Made by a program: the position numbers and the translations under genes. The notes beneath the pieces are model-generated. The model worked only from the letters and a program-made list of their open reading frames with translations. It made no database searches and had not been told where the DNA came from. From positions 85,666-99,217 of the forward strand of contig BEXV01000157.1 in NCBI GenBank assembly GCA_003118195.1: a stretch of DNA of 13,552 nt, given 5' to 3'. The DNA is from Hemicentrotus pulcherrimus (taxonomy: Eukaryota > Echinodermata > Echinoidea > Camarodonta > Strongylocentrotidae). Below are positions 1 through 8,279 of this stretch, piece by piece (position 1 is the first letter of the stretch; the number at the start of each line of letters is the position of its first letter).

Positions 1-586
1 GCTATACAACATAAAGAGGTTATTATTTACAATTTGATAACTTTAGACTCGATTTCAACCGGGACAACGATCACTGCATATTGTAGGATTGCATATTCAT
101 TTGAACCAAATTCATGACCCCATACCAAAACTTTGTATTACCTTTAATCACCCAACATGACATGCTATTCATTAAAGAGATCCGGTGACTTTGTCTCAGA
201 TTATGAAACAAAATTCTGGATTTAGCTCATGATGCAATGATAATTATAAACCTTTAGGTCAGTCAGGAACTCCGTGACTTTTACAAGCCGATCGCCTGTC
301 TGATTATCAAGAAATTTATGATTGGAATTAAACAAAATTGAAAACCGTTCGCCTGACGGTTTTCATAACACTACAGTCTATTGGGGAAAACGAGTATCTT
401 AAAACCGGTCACTCAAAGATTTTTTACTTTTTTGAGGCACTTTTTGATCATTTTGAAGCGCAATTTTTAGGGCTTCAATATTACACCATATCGCAGACAC
501 TGATAACACGTAGGGCCGTGTATCTCAGATTTAACATTGTTAAACGATCCCTTTAAGATAGATCTGCAGTTAGCGGACCTACTTTA
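1..586. other. Unrecognised non-coding sequence upstream of the SINE
   Basis: AT-rich sequence with no convincing exon, microsatellite or recognisable transposon. Apart from the hairpin at 339-365, nothing structured was seen. Open frames here are short, and the longest (72 codons from 338) uses a non-ATG start and crosses the hairpin. I read it as intron or intergenic DNA. Confidence 0.6.
339..365. repeat. Perfect 10-bp-stem hairpin
   Basis: The arm TGAAAACCGT (339-348) is the exact reverse complement of ACGGTTTTCA (356-365), around a 7-nt loop TCGCCTG (349-355). The stem has no mismatches. There is no T-run directly after it to suggest a terminator, and no transposon ends were recognised around it. 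It could be a relic of a foldback element, a protein-binding palindrome or chance. Confidence 0.75.
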
Positions 587-840
587 GTTTTCTATTTGGC
601 TCAGTCAGTAGAACGACCGCCTCACAACCGGGAGGTCGTGGGTTCGAACACCGGCCGCGTCATACCAAAAAGCGTTAAAAGCTGGGAGTTGCTGCTAACT
701 TGTTTGGCGTTCAACAATAAAGGGGATAGGATAATGTTGATCTGGCGCTGCTCAGTGGCTGCCGGGCTCACGATCAATTGGACACAAGGAATTTCCATTT
801 TTGGTTTAACTTAATACAAATTTAGAGTGGACTTTAAAAT
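587..840 (+). mobile_element. tRNA-derived SINE copy (degenerate)
   Basis: This is a non-autonomous retroposon copied by LINE machinery. The head keeps a Pol III A box (TGGCTCAGTCAG, 597-608) and a slightly damaged B box (GGTTCGAACAC, 641-651). Between them is an anticodon-arm-like segment with loop CTCACAA (621-627), which would read CAC, a valine anticodon. Stem mismatches (for example 616 with 632) show it is not a working tRNA. The unrelated body starts around 658 (GTCATACCAAA), and it resembles from memory a SINE family abundant in echinoderms and some other marine invertebrates. The copy carries point changes and its 3' boundary is uncertain; I place it at the (ATT)n tract from 841. No target-site duplication was found. 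Open frames across it are not genes. Confidence 0.8.
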
Positions 841-868
841 ATTATCATTATTATTATTATTATTATTA
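841..868 (+). repeat. (ATT)n microsatellite, probable SINE tail
   Basis: About nine ATT units with one interruption (ATC at 844-846). SINEs that end in a simple trinucleotide tract are well known, and its position right after the SINE body suggests it is the tail. An independent microsatellite is the alternative. Confidence 0.85.
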
Positions 869-951
869 AATCTTGGTGCAGAAACTAAACTCGAATTGTA
901 ATATACATGGATAAACATTTCATTCATCTTCCTTCCAACTATGTCAGTGTC

Positions 952-992
952 ATATATATGTGTGTGTGTGTGTGTGTGTTTGTGTGTGTGTG
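952..992 (+). repeat. (TG)n microsatellite
   Basis: A short ATATAT lead-in is followed by TG repeats from about 959 to 992, with one TT interruption near 980. The minus-strand open frame across it gives Thr-His repeats and is an artefact. Alternating purine-pyrimidine sequence of this kind can adopt Z-DNA. Confidence 0.97.
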
Positions 993-1335
993 ATTTCTCT
1001 ATCTCAATTTCACGAGACTTGCAAACGTTCTGATATAACTTTGCTATGTGCAAATACAATATGACGAGGATGCAAATCATCACTACTATACTAAACGAAG
1101 GAGGAGAGATTAATCATAATAATTATTCAAAAGACCAGCATCTGAATAGCAAAGCAAGCGGCAAGCTAAACATGGTTTGCGATTCACGAAAGCTAAACGA
1201 GGAAGAAAAAAAAACACACTCCAGGAGGAAATGCAAATCGCATCCATGCATTAATACCAGATTACACTCGACCAAGGTTCATTAACGGTCATTTGCCAAG
1301 GCCAAGGTTCCTTGAAAGATGAACCAATATAAATT
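993..1335. other. Unrecognised spacer with a 9-bp direct repeat
   Basis: No gene was seen. CCAAGGTTC occurs twice (1272-1280 and 1302-1310), 30 bp apart. It is similar to an extended nuclear-receptor half-site, but with TTC in place of the usual TCA. The open frame at 1046-1285 runs through an A-rich stretch and has no coding character. Confidence 0.5.
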
Positions 1336-1339
1336 AAGA

Positions 1340-1586
1340 AGAGGGAGGGACCGGGTGAATTAGTGAGAAACCTGCAGGGAGGCGAAGAGGAGAGATGGGG
1401 GAGAGTGGGGCAGAAGGAAAGGGGGATGCTTTATAAATATTCTTTTCAGGAAGGTTCAAATGCACAAACATAAACCCGTTTGTACGATAGAGAGATGAGA
1501 ACGGGGCGTTCAGAAAGAAAGAAAACAAGAGAAGGGGGAGGCCATCGAAAGAAAAAAATATGAGGGGGTGGAAAGAGAGAGTGGAT
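1340..1586. repeat. Purine-rich (GA/GGA) low-complexity region
   Basis: The plus strand is dominated by G and A with many GGG and GAGAG runs, broken by a mixed stretch around 1430-1500. Two overlapping minus-strand frames translate into Ser/Pro/Phe/Leu-rich peptides, as expected from a CT-rich strand, and were rejected as genes. Such polypurine tracts can form triplex DNA. Confidence 0.8.
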
Positions 1587-1698
1587 GTAATCAATGAGTA
1601 TCCACAAGCTAATTCTCATCTCCACCACATCACCCTACATCCGATGCCCCGAGCGACCAGCGCGGTCCTTTCTCTTGTTTCATTACCGCTTTCCCCCA

Positions 1699-1699
<1 letters not shown>

Positions 1700-1731
<32 letters not shown>

Positions 1732-1732
1732 T
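1700..1732 (+). repeat. (CT)n microsatellite
   Basis: CT dinucleotides with one TTT interruption near 1718, following a C-rich lead-in (TTCCCCC). The minus-strand frame over it encodes an Arg/Glu repeat and is not a gene. Confidence 0.97.
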
Positions 1733-1877
1733 CTGATTGAAAAGAAGGAAAAGTCGCCGGGCCATTTTATCCTGTTATTGCAAGCAAACAGAAAAACCCT
1801 TCCCAAATCATTCACCTTCCGCCTTCGTAAATTTGTAGTTATATGAACCTCTCATGAATGCCCAATTTTTTATTTCA

Positions 1878-1880
<3 letters not shown>

Positions 1881-1914
<34 letters not shown>
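1881..1914. repeat. (TA)n microsatellite
   Basis: Seventeen uninterrupted TA units. Its self-complementarity could allow cruciform extrusion and makes length polymorphism likely. Confidence 0.98.
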
Positions 1915-1917
<3 letters not shown>

Positions 1918-3113
1918 GCTCGCACTCTTTTCATTAATTTAGTTCATACTAACAAATACAGAGCACATGGAAATGAAATTTTGATGTGTATGACATTAAA
2001 GGTCTGTATTGCGTAATGAGGTTAGAACAAAAATCTTCAGGGTCTCACTTCATATTTCCGTCATCATTGTTAGATCTGTCGGCAATCAGAAATTGCCCTT
2101 GTTTGTTATGCCTGGGTATTTATTTTGATTCACACATTTATTATTTTCGTCGACAGGATCAGTAACGGGGGGTTTCGAATATCGTTTAGTAGCATGAACC
2201 CGATTAATCTGCATCCAATAAAGATCAAGTTCTTCAACGACGAATTACAGTGTCTTTCTAATCTATGTTACTGCACCGCAACAGGAAATAGTTCCGAACT
2301 ATACCATGGCACGGGAGTTCAATAGACACACGTAACGGGTTAACTTGATTGAGCTCCTCTTTTCAAGAATGTATAATGTAATTGTAAAAGGAAGACAAAT
2401 CAGTTCAATAAATTAGGTCTGAAGTTAGATGATGACCCATTTCATCCAAACCCGGTTTTTCTCGTTCAATATTGACTCCATAACACGCCTTTCTACCCCT
2501 TTTCCACCCTCCACAATTCACTTTTCTTTCTCTAAATACTATTCAGACGGTCTGTGTTTGCTCTCAAACAAGCGGCCAGAAACCCCCAGTGGAATTCATA
2601 GAGAAGACAAGAGGTGGAAACACAAGAAGAAGGGACTGAAGTTTGACAGTTGAAATCGTCTTTTTCCCCCCTTTCTTCTCCAACGAGACTAACATTTGTG
2701 ATTACCCTGTCCACCTCCTATCAGTCTAATACAAATAGTCCTAACCCACATTCTAAGGGCCGGGGTTTCGAAGGAATTGAAAAGATGACAATCGTAAGCG
2801 ATGGAATTCAGTTATTACGACCTCTTTTTCTCTCAGATCTCGATTTACTCAAGCAAATTTAGAAGATTGGATGCCTTTTAGTGTATTAATCAACCATTCA
2901 TTCAATGACAATTAAAAGAAACGAGGCAAAGTAAGAGTTACAACTTTCACTTCGCAGTTATTTTTGCTCAATGTTTAATTGAACTGATCTAGTCAGCATA
3001 TATTAATACGTACTGCGATCACGTATGTTATACATGTACCTGTTAATAGTGAATTAACAAATAACAAGTAAAAAGACAGAACAAAATGGAAACATGATTA
3101 TTGCAGATTTCTA
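1915..3113. other. Unrecognised non-coding stretch
   Basis: About 1.2 kb of AT-rich sequence with no recognisable gene or repeat family. A frame at 2125-2325 follows an acceptor-like TCGTCGACAG (2147-2156), but its predicted peptide matches nothing I know and has no ATG-led or domain support. The frames at 2429-2862 are short and overlap on both strands. AATAAA at 2406-2411 is an isolated poly(A)-type hexamer. Confidence 0.5.
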
Positions 3114-3129
3114 AGAGAGAGAGAGAGAG

Positions 3130-3160
<31 letters not shown>
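3114..3160 (+). repeat. Compound (AG)n-(CA)n microsatellite
   Basis: About eight AG units (3114-3130) are joined directly to about fifteen CA units (3131-3160), with one AA interruption around 3147. Confidence 0.97.
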
Positions 3161-3293
3161 TTTCCACTAGATTCTTGAGTGAGATTTCATATTGTATAAT
3201 TATGTGCATTTTAATAAGTTGAAGTATGATCGTTTTTGTTTACGTGCCTTTTTGAAGCCTTAATGTTAGCCACGGTCGGCCACTCTTTTGGTA

Positions 3294-3309
3294 TAGCGCC
3301 ACCTGGCGC
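3294..3309 (-). promoter_or_regulatory. Candidate CTCF-type insulator site with 6-bp palindrome
   Basis: On the minus strand, positions 3306 to 3294 read CCAGGTGGCGCTA. This agrees with the vertebrate CTCF core (CCAGGGGGCGCTA) at all but one base, and with the AGGTGGCGC core reported for the Drosophila protein. The same bases form a perfect inverted repeat, GCGCCA (3296-3301) and TGGCGC (3304-3309), around CC. A CTCF protein is conserved across bilaterians, so a site is plausible in an echinoderm. This is a motif match by eye with no occupancy data. An E-box (CACCTG) also overlaps it. Confidence 0.45.
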
Positions 3310-3802
3310 ACAATCACGGCACAATCTTGGATTTCCTTTTTTTTTTTTTAATATTCAACCGAAACACAGGAGATGGATTTGTACCAGGATACTAGGCATA
3401 CAGTGCACAATCCATACATATTATGTGTGAAGACAGAAAAGAAGTGATACGTTTTTGGCAATCGTTTCACAACCAAATGTTGGTGCATCATTTTCATATC
3501 TTCGAAATGGGCCATTTATATTAGGATAAACTTACAGATCTAAGTGCTGTTTTGGAATCACACATGGCTAATGCTGTGCCATTCCCTGTTAAAATCATTT
3601 TAAAGTGAATAACATTCGTTTATATTGAGGTGATGACACCGTTTCATAACATATCCAGATTACATTTATCAAAAAAATTGTAAAAACGTCTCCGCCTTCA
3701 TGAGGGTATTTTCAAATGCTAGACTATGTCATGATGGAAACAGAAATGTATAGCAATATTGTGACAAAATATTCTTTCAAATTCCAATGAATGATACACG
3801 TA
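3310..3802. other. Unrecognised spacer with a poly(T) run
   Basis: Apart from a 13-nt T homopolymer (3337-3349), no repeat, gene or regulatory cluster was recognised. The sequence is AT-rich and its open frames are short. Confidence 0.5.
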
Positions 3803-4012
3803 AGTCCTCTTCTTTTCCCCCACCCTCTACAATACAATCTTCATTCTTTAACTCTATTTCCTTTTCTTCTGTTTCTCTCTCTGCTTCTTCGACTTCATCT
3901 TTTACTTTCTTCTCGTTTTCCCCATCTTCATCTGAACTCTTCTCCTCCTTCCTATCCTCTTGTTTTCATCTCCTTCTTGTTGTCTCCTTCTGCCTCTTCC
4001 AATCCGAAGACT
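3803..4012 (+). repeat. Polypyrimidine (TCT/CTC-rich) tract
   Basis: About 200 bp in which the plus strand is overwhelmingly C and T with repeated TTCTTC, TCTCC and TTTTC blocks. Two or three plus-strand frames stay open through it only because pyrimidine runs lack stop codons; they encode Ser/Phe/Leu/Pro-rich peptides and are not supported as genes. It could form an intramolecular triplex (H-DNA). Confidence 0.85.
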
Positions 4013-4339
4013 CTTGCATTCTTTGGCAACCGTGGCAAAAACGATAAGCAGTCACTGGAATGTAATATCTTGTAATATCATGTTGGTGGAACATTCTTTT
4101 CCTTTTTATCAACCGCGAGAATGTCCAAACCGATACCGGGTATTTTGTGGTTATACCGCAAGGAAGGAGGATTATTTGACGTAGCATATATACAGGAGGA
4201 AAACCGTGTATGTATGTGTGATTGTCATAGGAAGAAAAGGAATAACACACGTCAAAGCAATATGGCTATGTAAGATGGAAAGGATGCGATAAAAAGTGGT
4301 TACTAGAAATGGTTAATTCAACGGTTAATTTACTTATGC

Positions 4340-4801
4340 ATGCTTCTTTTTGCAAATTCCCTTTTTCTTTCTCCCTTTTTCGCACATGGTATGATCAGTC
4401 CGAGTCATCATGCGTCGAGTCTATATTATACACGCAACCAGCCCACTGACTCATGGCGAACCCTACGAGTACTTTTTCCATCGCAGTCAGATGCGTGGAT
4501 GCAGTCGCTGAGAAAAATGTTGTGCACTCATCATCAACCATTGCTCCGCCAGCATCAGGTCATTAACATCATTCATGACATCTTTTCGAGGCGACTTCAT
4601 CTCCAATGTGATGAACTTTCGCAGGCAGGAGGGCCCACTCCTCCGATACGGCACGGCTCGCTCATGCTGATGCCTAGCTGCGGAGGAGAGTGCTTGCCGG
4701 GCTCTGGAAGGAGCCTCGGTCATAATTATTCCAGTCAGATGCTTGTTTCGGGCAATCACCGCATATCCTGCGATTACACTCGCTTCGTAGGCTCTCTATG
4801 A
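4340..4801 (+). CDS. Hypothetical ORF or exon, longest open frame in the window
   Basis: This is the longest open frame here: 153 codons from ATG at 4340, open since a stop at 4304. The N-terminus (MLLFANSLFLSPFF) looks like a signal peptide. However, it comes from a pyrimidine-rich stretch, which gives Leu/Phe by composition. The same stretch (4351-4381) followed by AG at 4397-4398 resembles a splice acceptor, so an exon beginning near 4399 is an alternative. The region from 4390 to 4790 is richer in GC and CpG than its surroundings. I recognise no domain; Cys and His are scattered without a clear metal-binding pattern. The minus strand is open over 4487-4759 as well. No poly(A) signal was noticed just downstream. 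It may be a small secreted protein, an exon of an unknown gene, or a non-coding regulatory patch that stays open by chance. Confidence 0.2.
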   Translation: MLLFANSLFLSPFFAHGMISPSHHASSLYYTRNQPTDSWRTLRVLFPSQSDAWMQSLRKMLCTHHQPLLRQHQVINIIHDIFSRRLHLQCDELSQAGGPTPPIRHGSLMLMPSCGGECLPGSGRSLGHNYSSQMLVSGNHRISCDYTRFVGSL

Positions 4802-5396
4802 ATGACTGAGCTCTTTACATTCTACATGATTCATTGAAAAGAAAAACCTCAAACGTTCTCCTCAAAAGCAGATTCAAATCACGAAAAATTTATTTCATTC
4901 CAATACACTAGGGTGTATGTTGTTTGTGTATCACCAACAATACATACTGTTCTCCCATGGACCAACAGTAGTCGCCTCTTTTCGATGAATCAATTCGTTC
5001 GCATGCTTCAGCGATTAGTAGTAGCTTGGCATTATTACGGACTATGTTTATGGCTTCTGTTGAAAGAAACAACTTGAAAACCACCAATTTTTCTTCCCCA
5101 AGTTCACTCTTCACGCTGATCTAACCTTGTATCTGCGAACCAGTCGTAAAAATCACTTGGTGTGAAACAACGGACGGCAAAAATATAACAAACAAAATCG
5201 ATGAATGTTCTTTGCATTCTCCGAGGATAGAAATATTCAATTGCGCGGGAGATGGAAAATGGAATAGTGCAAGTGCACCGTCAGTCCCTTTCATGCTCGC
5301 TTTCTCAGCTGCATCTCAGTGGTTTCGACACTCACTCGTCAACATTCTTGCAGGGGAGTTTGAAAAGTAGGAGTTAATAAGGTATTAATAATTATT
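4802..5396. other. Unrecognised spacer
   Basis: No gene or repeat family was recognised. The minus-strand frame at 4908-5114 is short and has no known motif. Confidence 0.5.
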
Positions 5397-5410
5397 ACAC
5401 ACACACACAC

Positions 5411-5444
<34 letters not shown>

Positions 5445-5446
5445 AC
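5397..5446 (+). repeat. (CA)n microsatellite
   Basis: About 25 CA units with two TC interruptions near 5411 and 5439, flanked by AT-rich DNA. Confidence 0.98.
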
Positions 5447-5534
5447 TAAGAGAGACAATCCTTTGAATGCTCATAGCATGCCTTCCATGAAGTAAAGAAG
5501 AGTAAATTATATCAGCCCTAATTATTATAGGCTA

Positions 5535-5684
5535 ATATAGGACCTTTATATTATACGAAGGACGAACATCTCGTTCACATAATCTTCTTCGAGTCAGTAC
5601 ACTTTTACTGAAATCGGTCGATATTAAGTAAAGTAACGACGTCTAGAGATTAGAAGAAAAGTGTAAATGGCATAGGTCCTATAT
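5535..5684. repeat. 150-bp element bounded by 11-bp inverted repeats (possible MITE or foldback relic)
   Basis: ATATAGGACCT (5535-5545) is the exact reverse complement of AGGTCCTATAT (5674-5684). Inside, a second nested pair is in consistent order: ACACTTTT (5599-5606) and AAAAGTGT (5657-5664). Two nested matching pairs fit an eroded foldback element. The remaining arm sequence does not pair well, and no target-site duplication was found directly outside 5535 and 5684, so chance cannot be excluded. Confidence 0.35.
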
Positions 5685-6933
5685 GAAAATTGTTTTTTTT
5701 TGTAATATATATAGCACAGCAATTCAATACACTCTTCATGAACTAAATCAAAACTGACAAGCGTCCTTGTAATTTCTGTGGGTGATCCTGTATGAATATA
5801 TTCTAATGCACTCAGTTTCAGATAATGGACAGATGATCAGAGTAGTCTGTTATAGTGCAATTCGAAGTGCAGACATAATTTGTAGCATACAACATCTATA
5901 TTTATTTAGTATGTACAATTTTCATTCAGTATGCTCACCCAAGCAAAATTCTAAATCATAGACTTGTTGTGTCGATTTTCATGCTTAGCGTATAATAATT
6001 TTCACCCAGGGATTGCTTGGTAAGGAACATCAATCTAATTTTGGTTTATTAAAGAAAAGAATAAAGGAATTGATGTACTACAGTATGGAATTATAGGTAT
6101 TGTCATAACTAGCACAGTCATTTCAAATGAAATACACTAGGCTCCCGTTCTAAATCTCCGTAAAGCTTTGACTTAATTACCTTTGAAAACTGATTTCGCT
6201 ATACATAATTTCTTCCGTGGTCATGGTCCTAGCCTATTCGTATCCCAGGTTTTCCTGTCCTCGCAGAACTGAAGACGGGACACTAAAATAAAAAAGCACT
6301 TTGTACTGGCCTTTGGCTGTTACAGTAGTCAAATCATCTCGTCCTGAAGACGTTCACATTTACATCTCGTCACGGCTTTCAAATTCAAACATTACCTGTA
6401 CTTTAGGCTTATTTTTTCTCTTATCCTCAAGCGAGGTTTTTATTGCGATCATTTCAATACATATTTACATTAATAACTCATAACCCTAGCAATTATCGCT
6501 AACATTATACAGAATTATCATCACATAGGCGCACAACAAAGGTCCTACCATATCGACTGAGTTCGATACAGAAAGACATATTTACGTCATCAGCTCCGCG
6601 GCTTACCGTGTCCTATCTGAACGAAGATAAGTATTTACAACATCTGATGATGAATATTCGGAATGTCTGACCTCCTGCTAGAAGTTGCGGAGATTGTTAG
6701 GCCTTAACAGCCTCTTATAAAACTTCAAACTAGTTTCTAAATTGCCTGTTTTTACACAATGAAACACAATTATTCAAATATATTTTAGATCGTGCAATCT
6801 GGTCGAAAAACGATTTGCCTCGTGACGGAGATCAGAAATTCACAACCACTAATATTTCCTGCAATCCAGTGCTCTATTCTTTGCCCTTCCACTTCGATCT
6901 CGGAGCTGTTTGTTCAGAGCGAGTAACCTTTGA
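5685..6933. other. Unrecognised non-coding stretch
   Basis: About 1.25 kb of AT-rich sequence with a T9 run (5693-5701). No open frame exceeds about 66 codons, and no repeat family or RNA gene was recognised. Confidence 0.5.
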
Positions 6934-6946
6934 CCCTATACATCCA
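6934..6946 (-). promoter_or_regulatory. DR1 nuclear-receptor-type element
   Basis: Read on the minus strand, this is GGGTCA-A-AGGTTA: two direct half-sites with a one-base spacer. DR1 sites of this form are bound by HNF4, COUP-TF and RXR-type receptors, and all three families exist in echinoderms. It differs from the HNF4 consensus GGGTCAAAGGTCA at one base. It lies 57 bp from the IR7 at 7004-7024, which strengthens the case a little. Confidence 0.35.
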
Positions 6947-7003
6947 ATTTGGAATCGTAGCGACAGGGCTTGTTGTTCGTTTCGCTATTTTGCCTCAATA
7001 GCT

Positions 7004-7024
7004 GAGGTCACATAATCTGACCTC
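7004..7024. promoter_or_regulatory. Perfect inverted nuclear-receptor half-sites (IR7)
   Basis: GAGGTCA (7004-7010) and TGACCTC (7018-7024) are exact reverse complements around a 7-bp spacer. Each contains the canonical AGGTCA half-site. IR7 is not the commonest receptor spacing, so monomer binding to each half is as likely as a dimer. A further GGGTCA at 7133-7138 overlaps a small GTCAG-C-CTGAC palindrome (7135-7145). Confidence 0.35.
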
Positions 7025-7145
7025 TGCATTTCAAGAGCCTTCTCAGACAAGCCCCAAGTAGTCTGTTTGCGGAAGCCCCTTCCTCTCTTTCAAAAATGTG
7101 ATAAGTTCAATCTCGAACTAGGTTGACAATCTGGGTCAGCCTGAC

Positions 7146-8257
7146 ACAACAGGATTAGATGTGAAATCTATCATGAGGACGCGTCACATTGGAAAGTAGT
7201 AGAAACTGTTGGTAACATAAGGATTAAGTGCTTCACTTTCCACCTTGATATTATAAAGTTTAAATTCTGAGACTACCAGATAGACGCACAGGTCTTGAAA
7301 CCCATGATATATTTAGCATGGAATACTGATATGGGGGTCTGAAAGTCGGTTTAGTTCAAAATCGCTCCCTTTCCCACCGACTCGTTCAAGTTCAACAGCA
7401 GCCGTGGGTTTCTGCAAGTAAGTACATGCTATGGTTTTTCGCTATTCAGCAACCAGGGATGACTTTTGTACCCGTCCTTTCATCCACTGTCGACAAAAAT
7501 GAGAAATCGCCTTTTCTTTTCGAAATAGCTCTACTGCTCAAAACGAGACAAAACACCAGTCAATATAAGGTGACAAAGGCATCAACCCCGGAGATCTGTA
7601 ACAACAAGTCGCAATATTACAAAGGAGATTAAATGAGAGATTTTATTAATAGAAATTTTTACTCCAATATGCAATAAAAGTTAGTCGTTGGTAAATAACG
7701 CGTTGTTACGTGGGAGGCCCTTTACGGAAGGCATGAGAGATTCATGTAGTAGTATACACAACCTCGGAACGCTCGTAGAGTCATTGTAACAAAGTTAAAC
7801 TGGATTATTTAGTTTTTGCTGTAAATTTGAGGGTAGTGGAGAAAAAGAGGGTTTATGGGGAAAAAATCATAGAGATTCACAGTGACAAACTATAAATATG
7901 TGTCGAGATTGCTTACGATATTCCCATCGTGTCAAATACAATTTAGAACATTTTTTTTTTCTTTTTACTGAAGAATAGATCCGGAGTCGTTTACTACAGG
8001 TTGAAATAACCAGTAACCTTTCAAATTGATTGAGTTGTATTTGTAAGAAACCTGGAGATTGATCTTTGAGTTCCAGGGTACCCGGAAGTGCGCAACACTT
8101 CATGTGAAAGCATTAATCCTTTCTGGGTAATTCCCGCTCAATTTTTATGAAACATGGCCGCAGGTTTATTACTCGAAATTCCGAAGATGTCTTTACTTCA
8201 TTTTGTAACAAAATATTATATATGTGTAGTTTCTATTTGACTTCGAGCAAACGTTTT
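7146..8257. other. Unrecognised non-coding stretch
   Basis: No gene, repeat family or RNA was recognised. It contains a T10-C-T5 run (7951-7966) and an isolated AATAAA (7674-7679). Open frames at 7426-7632 (plus) and 7867-8103 (minus) are short and resemble no known protein. Confidence 0.5.
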
Positions 8258-8279
8258 GTTTCGATTTCCATATCGAAAC
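8258..8279. repeat. Perfect 8-bp-stem hairpin
   Basis: GTTTCGAT (8258-8265) and ATCGAAAC (8272-8279) are exact reverse complements around the loop TTCCAT. There is no obvious function. Confidence 0.7.

Noticed and set aside
596..660. Functional tRNA-Val gene
   Set aside because: The A and B boxes and a CAC anticodon loop are present, but the stems have mismatches, no acceptor stem closes, and the unique SINE body follows directly.
596..814. 72-codon open frame with tRNA-like start
   Set aside because: It lies wholly inside the SINE, begins at TTG in the A box and has no coding meaning.
811..1083. 90-codon minus-strand frame with Thr-His and Asn repeats
   Set aside because: The peptide is only a translation of the (TG)n and (ATT)n microsatellites.
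1334..1628. Two overlapping minus-strand frames rich in Ser, Pro and Phe
   Set aside because: Low-complexity CT strand, frames overlap each other, and no domain is seen.
1630..1815. Minus-strand frame with an Arg/Glu repeat
   Set aside because: It results from the (CT)n microsatellite.
2125..2325. 66-codon frame after an acceptor-like TCGTCGACAG
   Set aside because: No ATG-led start in good context, no recognisable domain, and a length expected by chance.
3787..4184. Three overlapping plus-strand frames of 74-94 codons
   Set aside because: They exploit the stop-poor pyrimidine tract, and the peptides are Ser/Phe/Leu-rich with no family likeness.
4484..4742. Direct repeat CAGTCAGATGC (4484-4494 and 4732-4742)
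   Set aside because: An 11-mer repeated once in a window of this size is expected by chance, and the flanks do not match.
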